A stretch of 64,000 nt of DNA from the NCBI RefSeq assembly GCF_000265425.1, contig NC_018014.1, positions 4,960,001 to 5,024,000 on the forward strand. The letters are read 5' to 3'. The notes beneath the pieces are model-generated. The model was not told where the DNA came from and did not search any database. It saw only the letters and a list, made by a program, of their open reading frames with translations. Made by a program: the position numbers and the translations under genes. Positions 7,300 to 17,077 of this stretch are shown in pieces; positions within the stretch are counted from its first letter, which is position 1, and the number at the start of each line of letters is the position of its first letter. Origin of the DNA: Terriglobus roseus DSM 18391. Lineage in GTDB: Bacteria > Acidobacteriota > Terriglobia > Terriglobales > Acidobacteriaceae.

Positions 7300-8958
7300 A
7301 TGGCATCCGCAACAGTAGAAGAGACAGGCCAATCGGCTGAGGTGCAGGCTGCGGCGCAGGTGCACTGGACGCCCAAGCACAACAAGTGGCTGATTGCCCT
7401 GACGGTGACGCTCGCCACCTTTATGGAGGTGCTGGACACCTCCATTGCGAACGTGGCGCTGCCGCACATTGCCGGCGGCCTGGGTGCCTCGCAGGACGAA
7501 GCGACGTGGGTGATCACCAGTTACCTGGTGGCGAACGCGATTATTCTTCCCGCTTCGGCGTACCTGACGACCTTTATTGGCCGGAAAAAGTTCTACATGA
7601 TGTGCGTCGTCATCTTCGGCATCTCGTCGATGATGTGCGGCCTGGCGATCTCGCTGCCCATGCTGATCGTCTTCCGCCTGATCCAGGGTGCGGGTGGCGG
7701 TGGCCTGGGACCGAGCGAACAGGCGATCCTGGCCGACACCTTTGAACCGAAAGAACGCGGGCAGGCCTTTGCGCTGTACGGCCTGGCGGTCGTCGCCGCG
7801 CCGGCCATTGGACCGACGCTGGGTGGCTGGATCACCGATAACTACGACTGGCGATGGATCTTCTTCATCAATGTGCCGGTTGCGATCCTTTCGCTGATCC
7901 TGACCAGCCGCATGGTGGAGGACCCGCCGCACATTGTGGCCGAGGTCGCCGAGAGTAAGCGCAAGGGTCTGAACCTGGACTATGTGGGCTTCGGTCTGCT
8001 GGCGCTGGGCTTTGGATCGCTGGAGTTTGTACTGGATAAGGGCCAGGAGGATGACTGGTTCGGATCGCACATGATCACGGCCTTCATCATCGTCTGCGTG
8101 GTCTCGCTGGTGTCGTTGATCATCTGGTCGCTGGTACAGGCGCGCAAGGGCAACCGGCCCATTTTGAACCTGACGTTGTTCCGGCGGAAGTCGTTCGCGA
8201 TCGCCTTCACACTGCTGTTTGTGCTGGGCTTCTCGCTGTACTCGTCGACCGTGCTGATCCCGCAGTTTGTGCAGACGCTGCTGGGGTATACGGCAGAGCT
8301 GGCCGGATTTGTGATGTCGCCGGGTGGGCTGATCATCATGTTCATGATGCCGGTGGTGGGCCTGCTGATTACGCGTGTGGACCCGCGTGTGATGATCTCG
8401 TTCGGCTTCCTGTTGATGACGAGTTCGCTCTTCGCCATGCACCAGATGCTGGCACTGAACTCATCGTTCAAGACAGTGATGTGGCTGCGCGTGTGGCAGG
8501 GTGCGTCGCTTGCCTTCCTGTTTATCCCGATCAATACGATCAGCTACAACGGCGTGCCGCGATCGCAGAACAATGACGTGAGCGGCCTGTCGAACCTGGC
8601 GCGTAACGTGGGCGGATCGGTGGGTACGGCGTTTGTGTCGACCATGCTGGCGCGACGCTCGCAGGCTCACCAGCAGAACATGACGATGAATATGGGTTCC
8701 GGCAACACGGCGTATAACGACCGCATTAGCGGTATCGCCGGATATCTGCAGAGCCATGGCACGGCTGCAGTTGCGAACCATTCGGACGCGATTGCCGCGG
8801 CGCAGGGCAACGTTTACAACATGCTGCACAGCCAGACGCAGATGCTGGCGTACCTGGACATCATTGCGGTGCTGGCCGTCTTTACGACGGTGATGGTGCC
8901 GCTGGTGTGGCTGGTGCCGAAGCCCGCACCGGCGTCCAGCGAGACGATGGCGCACTAG
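7300..8958 (+). CDS. DHA2-family MFS multidrug efflux transporter (EmrB/QacA type)
   Basis: A 552-residue major facilitator with about 14 membrane helices. Early motifs are typical of drug:proton antiporters: TFMEVLDTSIANVALPHIA in helix 1, the RLIQGAGGG segment, and a motif-C-like region PAIGPTLGGWITD. EmrB-type pumps usually work with an EmrA membrane-fusion partner; none is next to this gene, so the partner is encoded elsewhere or not used. The pump has its own terminator (8979-9016) and no adjacent regulator. The drug or metabolite exported cannot be predicted. Confidence 0.92.
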   Translation: MASATVEETGQSAEVQAAAQVHWTPKHNKWLIALTVTLATFMEVLDTSIANVALPHIAGGLGASQDEATWVITSYLVANAIILPASAYLTTFIGRKKFYMMCVVIFGISSMMCGLAISLPMLIVFRLIQGAGGGGLGPSEQAILADTFEPKERGQAFALYGLAVVAAPAIGPTLGGWITDNYDWRWIFFINVPVAILSLILTSRMVEDPPHIVAEVAESKRKGLNLDYVGFGLLALGFGSLEFVLDKGQEDDWFGSHMITAFIIVCVVSLVSLIIWSLVQARKGNRPILNLTLFRRKSFAIAFTLLFVLGFSLYSSTVLIPQFVQTLLGYTAELAGFVMSPGGLIIMFMMPVVGLLITRVDPRVMISFGFLLMTSSLFAMHQMLALNSSFKTVMWLRVWQGASLAFLFIPINTISYNGVPRSQNNDVSGLSNLARNVGGSVGTAFVSTMLARRSQAHQQNMTMNMGSGNTAYNDRISGIAGYLQSHGTAAVANHSDAIAAAQGNVYNMLHSQTQMLAYLDIIAVLAVFTTVMVPLVWLVPKPAPASSETMAH

Positions 8959-8978
8959 TCTGCCGCAGTCCGTTGAAC

Positions 8979-9016
8979 GGGAAGGTCCAGCCTAATCGCT
9001 GGGCCTTCCCTGTTTT
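8979..9016 (+). terminator. Rho-independent terminator after the DHA2 pump
   Basis: GGGAAGGTCCAGC (8979-8991) pairs with GCTGGGCCTTCCC (8998-9010) as a 13-bp stem with one G-T wobble, followed by TGTTTT. Confidence 0.85.
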
Positions 9017-9180
9017 GGAGGACGTTCCCAGAACAGCAGTGGCGGAATCCGGCGCACCGGCTTTTGGAACTTCAATCCTGCCAGATCGTCCAATCCCTCG
9101 GAGCTACCCATTTCGCAAGGCGTACCATCACGGCAGGGCTGCCGTGCGTCGTATCTGCCTGACACAGAAGAGGCAAGACC

Positions 9181-10587
9181 TTGGCCGACGCCGTACCCGC
9201 AACGCTCACGGAGACCATTTCAACCCCAATCACGACCGTCCGGTCGCTGACGGAGTGGCGGGAGCGCGTTGCGCAGCGCGAAGCGAAGGTCGGCATCATC
9301 GGTCTGGGGTATGTCGGCCTGCCGCTGACGCTGTTGTTCTCAAGCGAGGGGTTTCGCGTTACCGGCTTCGACGTCGACACGACCAAGGTCGACAGGCTGA
9401 ACCGCGGCGAGAGCTACATCTGGCGGATTGAGCCGGACCACATTGCCGCTGCCAAGGCCAAGGGATTTACCGCTACTACTGACTTCGCGCACATCGCCGA
9501 GATGGATGCCGTACTGATCTGCGTGCCGACGCCGCTGACCGATCATCACGCTCCGGATCTGAGCTACGTGGAAGCGACCGTGCACGCGATTGCGCCGTAT
9601 GTGCGCGCCGGCCAGTTGATCGTGCTGGAGAGCACGACGTATCCGGGCACGACGGAAGAGATCGTCGTCCGGATCCTGATGGAGGCGGGCGCGAAGCGGG
9701 ATGTGCAGGTGCAGATTGCTCCGCCCGAGGCCAAGGAGCAGATTGACGGCGTCCTGGTCGCCTTCTCGCCCGAGCGCGAGGACCCGGGCAACATGATCAC
9801 GCCGCGCCGCGAGATCCCTAAGGTTGTGGGCGGCATGGACGCTACGGCGACCGAGGCTGCGTGCGCGCTCTATGGCTCCATCTTCACGCGGACAGTACCG
9901 GTGAGTTCGCCTGCCACGGCCGAGATGACGAAGCTGCTGGAGAACATCTATCGCAGCGTGAACATTGCGCTGGTAAACGAGATGAAGCAGCTCTGCATGA
10001 AGATGGGCGTGGATATCTGGGAGGTGGTGGACGCTGCGGCGACCAAGCCGTTCGGCTTCCAGGCGTTCTATCCCGGGCCGGGCATTGGTGGCCACTGCAT
10101 CCCGGTCGACCCGTTCTACCTGACGTGGAAGGCGAAGGAGTACGGCTTCACCACGCGCTTTATCCAGTTGGCGGGTGAGGTCAATGAAGAGATGCCGATC
10201 TTCGTGGTGCGGCAGGTGGCGCTTGCGCTGAACGACCGCAGCATTGCCATGAAGGGTGCCAAGGTGCTGGTGCTGGGTGTTGCGTACAAGGCGGACGTGG
10301 ACGATCTGCGCGAGTCGCCGGCGCTGGTGATGATTGAACAGTTGCAGAGCCTGGGCTGCGACGTCAGCTACAACGATCCCTTCTTCCCCTTCGTCGGGCA
10401 TGGCCGCAAGTACGCGCTGAACATGCACTCTACGCCGCTGGATCGCGTGGGTGAGTTCGACTGCGTGGTGATTGCTACCGATCACTCTTCTTATGAGATG
10501 GATCAGATAGTTGCGGACGCAAAGCTGGTGGTAGACTCGCGAAACGCCACGCGACATATTGCCTCGCCGAAGATTGTGCGCTGCTAA
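9181..10587 (+). CDS. Nucleotide-sugar dehydrogenase (UDP-glucose/GDP-mannose dehydrogenase family, WbpA/WecC type)
   Basis: A 468-residue NAD-dependent enzyme that oxidises the C6 hydroxyl of a UDP-sugar to a uronic acid. The N-terminal Rossmann motif is GLGYVGLPL. The central domain has NIYRSVNIALVNEMKQLC, and GPGIGGHCIPVDPFYL carries the catalytic Cys. The C-terminal domain begins KVLVLGVAYKADVDDLRESPA. The overall form matches UDP-N-acetylglucosamine or UDP-ManNAc 6-dehydrogenases better than short Ugd proteins, but substrate choice is an inference. The start is TTG with AGAGG upstream; no in-frame ATG lies near. It is a single gene, probably feeding exopolysaccharide or cell-surface sugar synthesis encoded elsewhere. 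Confidence 0.9.
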   Translation: MADAVPATLTETISTPITTVRSLTEWRERVAQREAKVGIIGLGYVGLPLTLLFSSEGFRVTGFDVDTTKVDRLNRGESYIWRIEPDHIAAAKAKGFTATTDFAHIAEMDAVLICVPTPLTDHHAPDLSYVEATVHAIAPYVRAGQLIVLESTTYPGTTEEIVVRILMEAGAKRDVQVQIAPPEAKEQIDGVLVAFSPEREDPGNMITPRREIPKVVGGMDATATEAACALYGSIFTRTVPVSSPATAEMTKLLENIYRSVNIALVNEMKQLCMKMGVDIWEVVDAAATKPFGFQAFYPGPGIGGHCIPVDPFYLTWKAKEYGFTTRFIQLAGEVNEEMPIFVVRQVALALNDRSIAMKGAKVLVLGVAYKADVDDLRESPALVMIEQLQSLGCDVSYNDPFFPFVGHGRKYALNMHSTPLDRVGEFDCVVIATDHSSYEMDQIVADAKLVVDSRNATRHIASPKIVRC

Positions 10588-10818
10588 CTTAGCGCCACAC
10601 TCTGGGGCGTGGAACCGTGTCCGCGCAGGCGAGCGGCCTTATCGAGCTGCACTCTGAAGCACCTTTGAATCTGTTCTTTTCTGCCAAAGCGGACGTGTCT
10701 TCGTTCGCCCTTCGTTGAGAGTTTTCTCACAGGATTTTCCTCGCTTACGGCCCACTGCATGCACTGTGCTGAGGTTGCACGGTGCCTTGCGCATCGTTGC
10801 TGCTGCCAGAGGCCCTGA

Positions 10819-13800
10819 TTGCCGCACCGAACGACGAACGCTTCGCTCGCATCCGGCGCAGGCCGTGACAGCGGACTGCTGCGCCTGCGAATGGTCTGGC
10901 AGGTTGCGCTGGTGCTGGTCTGCCTGACGGCGATGCGAGGACAGACGGCGGGCGTGTCTGCGCGGCGGGCCACGGCGTTTACTCGCAGCCATACGGCATC
11001 GGCACCGACATCCGTAGCGACGAGATCGGTGGCAGCTCGTGCTGCTGCGCACTCTGTCCTGCCCGCGCCGCAGGATGATTCGCCTGCCGCGTTGCTGGCG
11101 CAGGCACGTCTGCAGCACCTGGCGCTCGCTTCGGCCAACGCTTTGAACCTTTCGACACCCTGGTCGCCGGTCGGGCCGGTCCAGGTGCAGACTGCGGCTT
11201 ACGGACTGGTAACGGGCCGCGTGAGCAGCATTGCGCTGGATCCGAGTGATACGACGAACAACACCGTCTACGTTGGCACGTCGGGCGGTGGTGTGTGGAA
11301 GAGCCGCAATGCCGCGGGCGCGCAGCCGACCTTTACCCCGCTCACGGACACGCTGCCGGTCTTTTCCGCAGGCGCCGGCAGCACCGTCGTTCCATCGCTT
11401 TCGATCGGTGCGCTGGCTGTGCAGCCGGGCGGAACGGGCGTGGTGGTGGCAGGCACCGGCGATCCCAATGACGCGGCTGACAGCTACTACGGCGGCGGCA
11501 TCCTGCGATCGGCCGACAACGGAACGACCTGGACGCTGATCACCGGAGCCAATACCGGTTCGTTCGTCGGCGAGGGCTTCGCGGGCATTGCGTGGAGTAC
11601 TGTTTCGCCCAACGTTGCCGTGGCTGCCGTATCGACCTCCGCGGAGTCGGCGATTGTAAAGGGCAGCTCTGCCGGTGTGCGCGGCCTCTTCTACAGCACC
11701 AACAATGGTGCCGGATGGGGCCTGGCGACGATCATGGACGGCGCCACCGTCCTGCAGAATCGCAGCACCAGCTACACCAGCTTTCGCGGCAACGCGGTGA
11801 CGGCGGTGGTGTGGAACCCGGTGCGGAAGAAGTTCTACGCGGCCATCCGGGCGCATGGCTACTATGAATCGGCCGACGGCCAGACGTGGACGCGGATGGT
11901 GAACCAGCCGGGTGCGGGCCTGACAACAGCCAACTGTCCCGCGCGTCCGGGCGACTACGGCTTGACCAGCTGCCCCATCTTTCGCGGTGCGCTGGCTGTG
12001 CAGCCCACCAGCGGCGACATGTTCGCGCTGACGGTCGATGCCGTGAACGGAAATCAGGGGCTGTGGCAGGATGTGTGCGCGAAGAGCGGCACCGCGTGCG
12101 CATCGGCGACCGTGACGTGGGGCACGCAGATGGACGCAACGCCCATGGAAGACGGCACGGGCGTGTTGCCGCAGGGCGACTACAACCTGACGCTTGCTGC
12201 CGTTCCCGCCGCCACAGCCCTGAGCACAACGGACACGCTGCTGTTCGCCGGCGCGGGCGATCTCTATCGTTGCAGCCTGGCCGGCGGATGCACGCTGCGC
12301 AATACGACCAACGCCACCACCGGCTGCGCCGCACCTGCCGGCGTCGCGCCCGCGCAGCACGCCATCGCGTGGGGTGTGAACACATCCAACACAGCCGCTC
12401 CCACGATGTACTTCGGCAATGACGGTGGCCTGTGGCGATCACTGGACGGCGTGAACCAGCAGGCAGCGACCTGCTCCGCCGATGACGCCACGCACTTCAC
12501 CAACCTGAACGGATCGCTGGGATCGCTGGCGGAGGTCGGCAGCCTGGCCGCGCACCCTACCGATCCCAACATCCTGCTTGCATCGCTGGGCGCCATTGGC
12601 AGCGCGGCCAGTACGACAAGTCCGCAGGCCTCCGCGGCATCGCCGTGGGTGCAGCTTGGCACGGGTGAGAGTGGCGCCGTGGCCGTCGACCAGACCAGCG
12701 GCAACACGTGGCTGGTGCAGTCCGGCGGCGGCGTTTCGTTGCACTCGTGCAGCAACGGTGCGGCGTGTACTGCTGCAGACTTCGCTGGACCATCGAGTGC
12801 CGGAATGGCCCAGGTCAGTGGCGATGGCTCGTTGACCGATCCGCCCGCATTGCTGGACCCAGGCCTGAGCAGCAACCTGCTGGTTGGTACCTGCCGCGTC
12901 TGGCGAGGACCGCTGCTGGGCGGTGGCACCTGGTCCGGCTCCAACGCCATCAGCCCGTTTCTCGCCGGTCCCGCCGGCACTGCCTGCAATGATGCCAACG
13001 CGTACCTTCGCTCACTGGCCGCGGGCGGACCTGCCATCACAACCAGTGCGTCGCAGAACAGCGGAGCATCCGTTCTGTATGCGGGACTGGCAGGCGGAGC
13101 GGATGGTGGCGGCAGCTTTGCCGGGCACATCTACCGCACAACATCGGCCAATACGGCAACGGCGACCACTGCATGGGCGGACCTCACGAACAGTACCGTC
13201 ACCAACGACAGCAATCACTTCAACACTGCGGGCTTCGACGTATCGTCAATCGCCGTGGACCCGAGCGACGGCACCGGCAACACTGTCTACGCGACCATCC
13301 TGGGCTTCGGTGTGGCGCATGTCTACCGCTCCGTTAACGGCGGAACGACGTGGACGAACATCAGCGCGAATCTGCCGAACTCGCCCGCGAACAGCGTCGT
13401 CGTAGACCCGAAGAATCCTCTGACCATTTACGTCGCGATGGACACCGGCGTGTACGTGGCGACCGATGTCACCACATGTGTGCCGACCAGCGGGACGGGC
13501 AGTTGCTGGAGTGTCCTGGGTACCGCTCTGCCGAATGCGCCGGTGTTGTCGCTGGTGGCATCGGCGGGCGTGACCCTGCCGGGCAGTACCACGCCGGGCG
13601 CTCTGCGGGCTGCTACGTACGGCCGGGGTGTCTGGCAGATCGACCTGGTCTCGTCTGCACAGGTGCTGCAGCCGAAGGCGACGTTCACCCCTGCGTCGCT
13701 CACTTTCGCGGCGCAGAACCTGGGCAGCACCAGCGCCGCACAGACCGTCACGCTCACCAACACCGGCAACACCCTGTTGCAGATCGGTTCGATCAGTTCC

Positions 13801-16800
13801 ACCGCGCCTTTCAGCGAGACCGATACCTGCGCGAACACCGACCTGACCGTCAATGCGAGCTGCACACTCACCGTCCTCTTCACGCCAACTGCGGTGGGTA
13901 CGACGACCGGAACGGTGCAGCTCAACAGCAACGTCGGGGGCGGCACAAGCACGCTGACGCTCACCGGCACGGGCAGGGGTGTGCCGAACGTTGTGCTGTC
14001 ACCGGGCACACTCACTTACGCGGACACACCGGTCCACAGCATTGCCACGGCGATGACGATTACGGTTTCAAATACTGGCACAGGCGTCGCGACACTCAAC
14101 ACGCCCGCCGTCACGGCAGACTTCAACATCGCGGCCACTACCTGTACGACGACATTGGCGGTGGGCGACACATGCATCGTCGCTGTCACCTTTCAGCCCT
14201 CAGCCAACGGCGCGCGTGCCGGGACGCTGACCGTTGCGGACAGCGTGGCAAGCCATGCGGCGACACTCTTCGGCGTTGGTACGGGAACGGCGAACGTCAC
14301 CTACACGCCGGCGTCTCTATCCTTCGCTGGCGGCGAAGTTGCAACCAGGTCGAGCCTTGCCTCGGTGACGATCTCGAACAGTGGTACAGCGTACGCGGTG
14401 CTCTCGGTGCCGGTGGTCACGGGCGCAGACTACAGCGTGTACACGAATACGTGCGGCAGCTATCTGCAGACCGCGAGCAGCTGTGTCGTCACACTGTTGT
14501 TCGCGCCAGTTGCAGCGGGGACTCGCACCGGAACGCTGAGTTTCCAGGACGGCGGCAGGACCAATACCGTTTCACTGACCGGTATCGCCACCGCTGCGCC
14601 AAGCATCACGGCTTCACCCGCGACGCTGACGTTTGCAACAACACCGGTCAACGGCACGTCCGCGTCCCAAGTCGTCACCGTTACCAACGGTGGCGGCGGC
14701 ACCTACCTTTCGGGCGTACAGGTCACAGGCGACTTTGGCATTACCGCCAACACCTGCGGCACACTGATGAACGCGAATCAGGTGTGCCAGATCACCGTGG
14801 TCTTTGGGCCGATGCTGGATGGACCACGCAGCGGTGCCGTCACCGTCAAAGAGCAGACCGGCGTGGCGCACACGGTTCTGCTCTCCGGCGCTGGCCATGG
14901 CACGGCCAACGTCACCATCGCTCCGACAGCACTGACCTTCCCGGCCACCGGCGTCGGCAGCGCATCGTCGCAACAGACCATTACTGTCAGCAACACCGGC
15001 ACCGCCGCCATCGCTCTCGGCACGCCCACGGTCACCGGCGACTTCAACATCACCGCGACCACGTGCACGGCAAGCATCGACGTTGGGGGCACCTGCACGG
15101 TCTCGCTTCACTTCTTGCCACGGGCCACAGGGACGCGCACCGGCACACTGTCGCTGACCGACGCCTCAAGCACTCACACGGCCACGCTTACCGGCACCGG
15201 AACTGCGGGTGTTCTGGCGGTGGCGCCTGCTTCCCTCACCTTTGCGGATACGGTCGTCAATGCGGTCTCTGCCGCAAGGTCCGTGACACTCTCCAACACG
15301 GGCGACGGTCCGCTGAACCTTACGAGCATTACCGTCTCCAGCGACTTCGTCATCGGTTCCAACACCTGTGGAGCAAGCCTGGCCGTGGGTGCCTCCTGCG
15401 CGGTTGGCCTTACCTTCAACCCCACAACCAGCGGCGCACGCACCGGCGCGCTGACCATCGTGAGCGACAGCGCGGGACATGCCGGCACCGCAACGATGGT
15501 TACATTAGGCGGAAACGGCCGCGTTGCCTTCGCCATAGTCCTGACGCCGGCTTCCCTGAACTTCGGTTCGCAGATCACGGGCACCGCCAGCGCCGTCGCG
15601 AACATTACGATCTCCAACACCGGCGTGATGACGGGCGCGCTGGGCAGCATCACCGTCTCCGGCGACTTCCTGCTGCGGGCCAACACCTGCGGCAGGTCGC
15701 TGGCGGCGCAGACGGGTTGCACCGTCTCCGTCCTCTTCCTACCCACGGCCAACGGTGCACGCACCGGCCTGCTCACCGTTATGGACGATGCCGGCACACA
15801 GACCGCGACACTGACCGGCACAGGCACGGCCGCAGCCACCGACACACTCTCGCCGCTGTCGCTTACCTTCGCGCAGCAGCAGGCGAATACCGTCAGTGCA
15901 AGCCAGCTGGTAAGCCTGACCAACAATGGCGACATCGCACTGACGCTGGTTTCTGCAGCGGTGGTTGCGGGAGATTTCAGCGCCGTCAACGGTTGCGGTC
16001 CTACGGTTCCCGCGCACACCACCTGCGGCATCGCCGTGAGCTTCACACCCAGGAGCGTGGGAGCGCTCACCGGCACACTGCAGATCACGGACGTGCAGCG
16101 CGTGCAGACCGTCACGCTGACCGGCACGGCCTTCGCCGGTCCGGGAGTCTCGCTGTTGCCGTCGTCGATCACCTTCGCTTCCACTGGAGTCGGTGTCGCG
16201 GGTGCGGGCCAGACGCTGACGCTGACCAACAACGGCGGCGTTCCCCTGCTGCTGGCTGCTGTGAACGTAAGCGGCGACTTCGGCATCGTCGCGGGCACCA
16301 GCACCTGCAGATTGAACACGGCAATTCCTGTCGGCGGGTCGTGCTCGATGAGCGTCGCCTTCCTGCCCACTGGCACCGGCGACCGTACCGGCAAGGTCAC
16401 CGTCACCAGCAACGGGCCCACGCAGGTCGCCCAACTGGAAGGCACGGGCGTTGACTTCATGCTGCAAAGCGCAGGCACGACCAGCCAGACCATCAGCAGC
16501 GGCGGCTCTGCAGCTTATCTGCTGTTGCTGCGGCCGACCGTCAACACCGCCGATCCCGTCACCTATGCCTGCAGCGGCGCACCGGCCAATGCGAAGTGCA
16601 CCGTCACCCCGCAGTACCGTGATCTGTCCGCCGTCAGCACCGTGACCGTCACCGTGCTGACTGGCACGACGGCACACAGCATCCGGGCCGCTGCCCTTGC
16701 CCTGCCCATCCTGCTGGGGTTGCCGTGGTGGCTGCGACGCCGCACGGCTCTCCGTGGGTCCTGGCTTGCTTTGCTCGCGATTGCGATGCTCGTATGCCTG

Positions 16801-16962
16801 CAGGGTTGCGGCAGCAGCCGCGTCATCCCGAACCCCGGCGACGGCAGCAGTCCCGGAACAGGAACCACCATCGTGACACCTACTGGAACCTACAACATCA
16901 CTGTCTCTGCCACGGCCGCAGGTGTGACGCATTCGGTACCGCTGACGCTGATTGTGAAGTGA
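10819..16962 (+). CDS. Giant secreted beta-propeller / choice-of-anchor-D protein, 2047 aa
   Basis: The start is TTG with AGAGG upstream; ATG 10891 is an alternative just before the hydrophobic signal segment (WQVALVLVCLTAM). Residues about 110-950 hold a sialidase/sortilin-like beta-propeller with repeated phrases such as VYVGTSGGGVWKS, GGGILRSADNGTTW and VYRSVNGGTTWTNIS. Residues about 953-1877 are nine tandem Ig-like choice-of-anchor-D (ASH-type) repeats of about 100 residues, each with a TLTNTG strand, usually two Cys, an FxP turn and an LTGTG end. The C-terminal 170 residues contain a hydrophobic segment ending WWLRRR (about 1953-1975), a second one with a lipobox-like LVCLQGC (Cys1997), and a final short beta domain. 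It is probably a surface structural or adhesion protein; no enzyme active site is recognised. Confidence 0.85.
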   Translation: MPHRTTNASLASGAGRDSGLLRLRMVWQVALVLVCLTAMRGQTAGVSARRATAFTRSHTASAPTSVATRSVAARAAAHSVLPAPQDDSPAALLAQARLQHLALASANALNLSTPWSPVGPVQVQTAAYGLVTGRVSSIALDPSDTTNNTVYVGTSGGGVWKSRNAAGAQPTFTPLTDTLPVFSAGAGSTVVPSLSIGALAVQPGGTGVVVAGTGDPNDAADSYYGGGILRSADNGTTWTLITGANTGSFVGEGFAGIAWSTVSPNVAVAAVSTSAESAIVKGSSAGVRGLFYSTNNGAGWGLATIMDGATVLQNRSTSYTSFRGNAVTAVVWNPVRKKFYAAIRAHGYYESADGQTWTRMVNQPGAGLTTANCPARPGDYGLTSCPIFRGALAVQPTSGDMFALTVDAVNGNQGLWQDVCAKSGTACASATVTWGTQMDATPMEDGTGVLPQGDYNLTLAAVPAATALSTTDTLLFAGAGDLYRCSLAGGCTLRNTTNATTGCAAPAGVAPAQHAIAWGVNTSNTAAPTMYFGNDGGLWRSLDGVNQQAATCSADDATHFTNLNGSLGSLAEVGSLAAHPTDPNILLASLGAIGSAASTTSPQASAASPWVQLGTGESGAVAVDQTSGNTWLVQSGGGVSLHSCSNGAACTAADFAGPSSAGMAQVSGDGSLTDPPALLDPGLSSNLLVGTCRVWRGPLLGGGTWSGSNAISPFLAGPAGTACNDANAYLRSLAAGGPAITTSASQNSGASVLYAGLAGGADGGGSFAGHIYRTTSANTATATTAWADLTNSTVTNDSNHFNTAGFDVSSIAVDPSDGTGNTVYATILGFGVAHVYRSVNGGTTWTNISANLPNSPANSVVVDPKNPLTIYVAMDTGVYVATDVTTCVPTSGTGSCWSVLGTALPNAPVLSLVASAGVTLPGSTTPGALRAATYGRGVWQIDLVSSAQVLQPKATFTPASLTFAAQNLGSTSAAQTVTLTNTGNTLLQIGSISSTAPFSETDTCANTDLTVNASCTLTVLFTPTAVGTTTGTVQLNSNVGGGTSTLTLTGTGRGVPNVVLSPGTLTYADTPVHSIATAMTITVSNTGTGVATLNTPAVTADFNIAATTCTTTLAVGDTCIVAVTFQPSANGARAGTLTVADSVASHAATLFGVGTGTANVTYTPASLSFAGGEVATRSSLASVTISNSGTAYAVLSVPVVTGADYSVYTNTCGSYLQTASSCVVTLLFAPVAAGTRTGTLSFQDGGRTNTVSLTGIATAAPSITASPATLTFATTPVNGTSASQVVTVTNGGGGTYLSGVQVTGDFGITANTCGTLMNANQVCQITVVFGPMLDGPRSGAVTVKEQTGVAHTVLLSGAGHGTANVTIAPTALTFPATGVGSASSQQTITVSNTGTAAIALGTPTVTGDFNITATTCTASIDVGGTCTVSLHFLPRATGTRTGTLSLTDASSTHTATLTGTGTAGVLAVAPASLTFADTVVNAVSAARSVTLSNTGDGPLNLTSITVSSDFVIGSNTCGASLAVGASCAVGLTFNPTTSGARTGALTIVSDSAGHAGTATMVTLGGNGRVAFAIVLTPASLNFGSQITGTASAVANITISNTGVMTGALGSITVSGDFLLRANTCGRSLAAQTGCTVSVLFLPTANGARTGLLTVMDDAGTQTATLTGTGTAAATDTLSPLSLTFAQQQANTVSASQLVSLTNNGDIALTLVSAAVVAGDFSAVNGCGPTVPAHTTCGIAVSFTPRSVGALTGTLQITDVQRVQTVTLTGTAFAGPGVSLLPSSITFASTGVGVAGAGQTLTLTNNGGVPLLLAAVNVSGDFGIVAGTSTCRLNTAIPVGGSCSMSVAFLPTGTGDRTGKVTVTSNGPTQVAQLEGTGVDFMLQSAGTTSQTISSGGSAAYLLLLRPTVNTADPVTYACSGAPANAKCTVTPQYRDLSAVSTVTVTVLTGTTAHSIRAAALALPILLGLPWWLRRRTALRGSWLALLAIAMLVCLQGCGSSRVIPNPGDGSSPGTGTTIVTPTGTYNITVSATAAGVTHSVPLTLIVK
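13675..16450 (+). repeat. Nine tandem choice-of-anchor-D repeat units within the giant protein gene
   Basis: Each unit is about 300 bp and codes for roughly 100 residues. Unit starts are marked by PASLTF, PGTLTY, PATLTF, PTALTF, PASLNF, PLSLTF or PSSITF, and ends by LTGTG-like strings. Units have diverged clearly at the protein level, so this is an old domain array rather than a recent DNA amplification. Confidence 0.85.
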
Positions 16963-17077
16963 GCCGGACCGATTACCGCTGTGTCTTCTGCCGCTCCAGG
17001 AAGACGCGCATCGCAAGGCTCCTATCTCATCGCGAAAAGTCTATGCCGGGGAGTGAATCAGCGAAAGTGAATTTTGC

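Noticed and set aside
10588..10818. RNA gene or riboswitch before the giant protein
   Set aside because: I saw no conserved fold or strong hairpin in this 231-bp gap; at most a promoter can be expected.
13350..16454. A 1034-codon open frame in another frame of the giant protein gene
   Set aside because: It lies entirely inside the anchor-D gene, has a composition rich in Arg, His and Gln as expected from a shifted GC-rich repeat, and has no start signal or recognisable domain.
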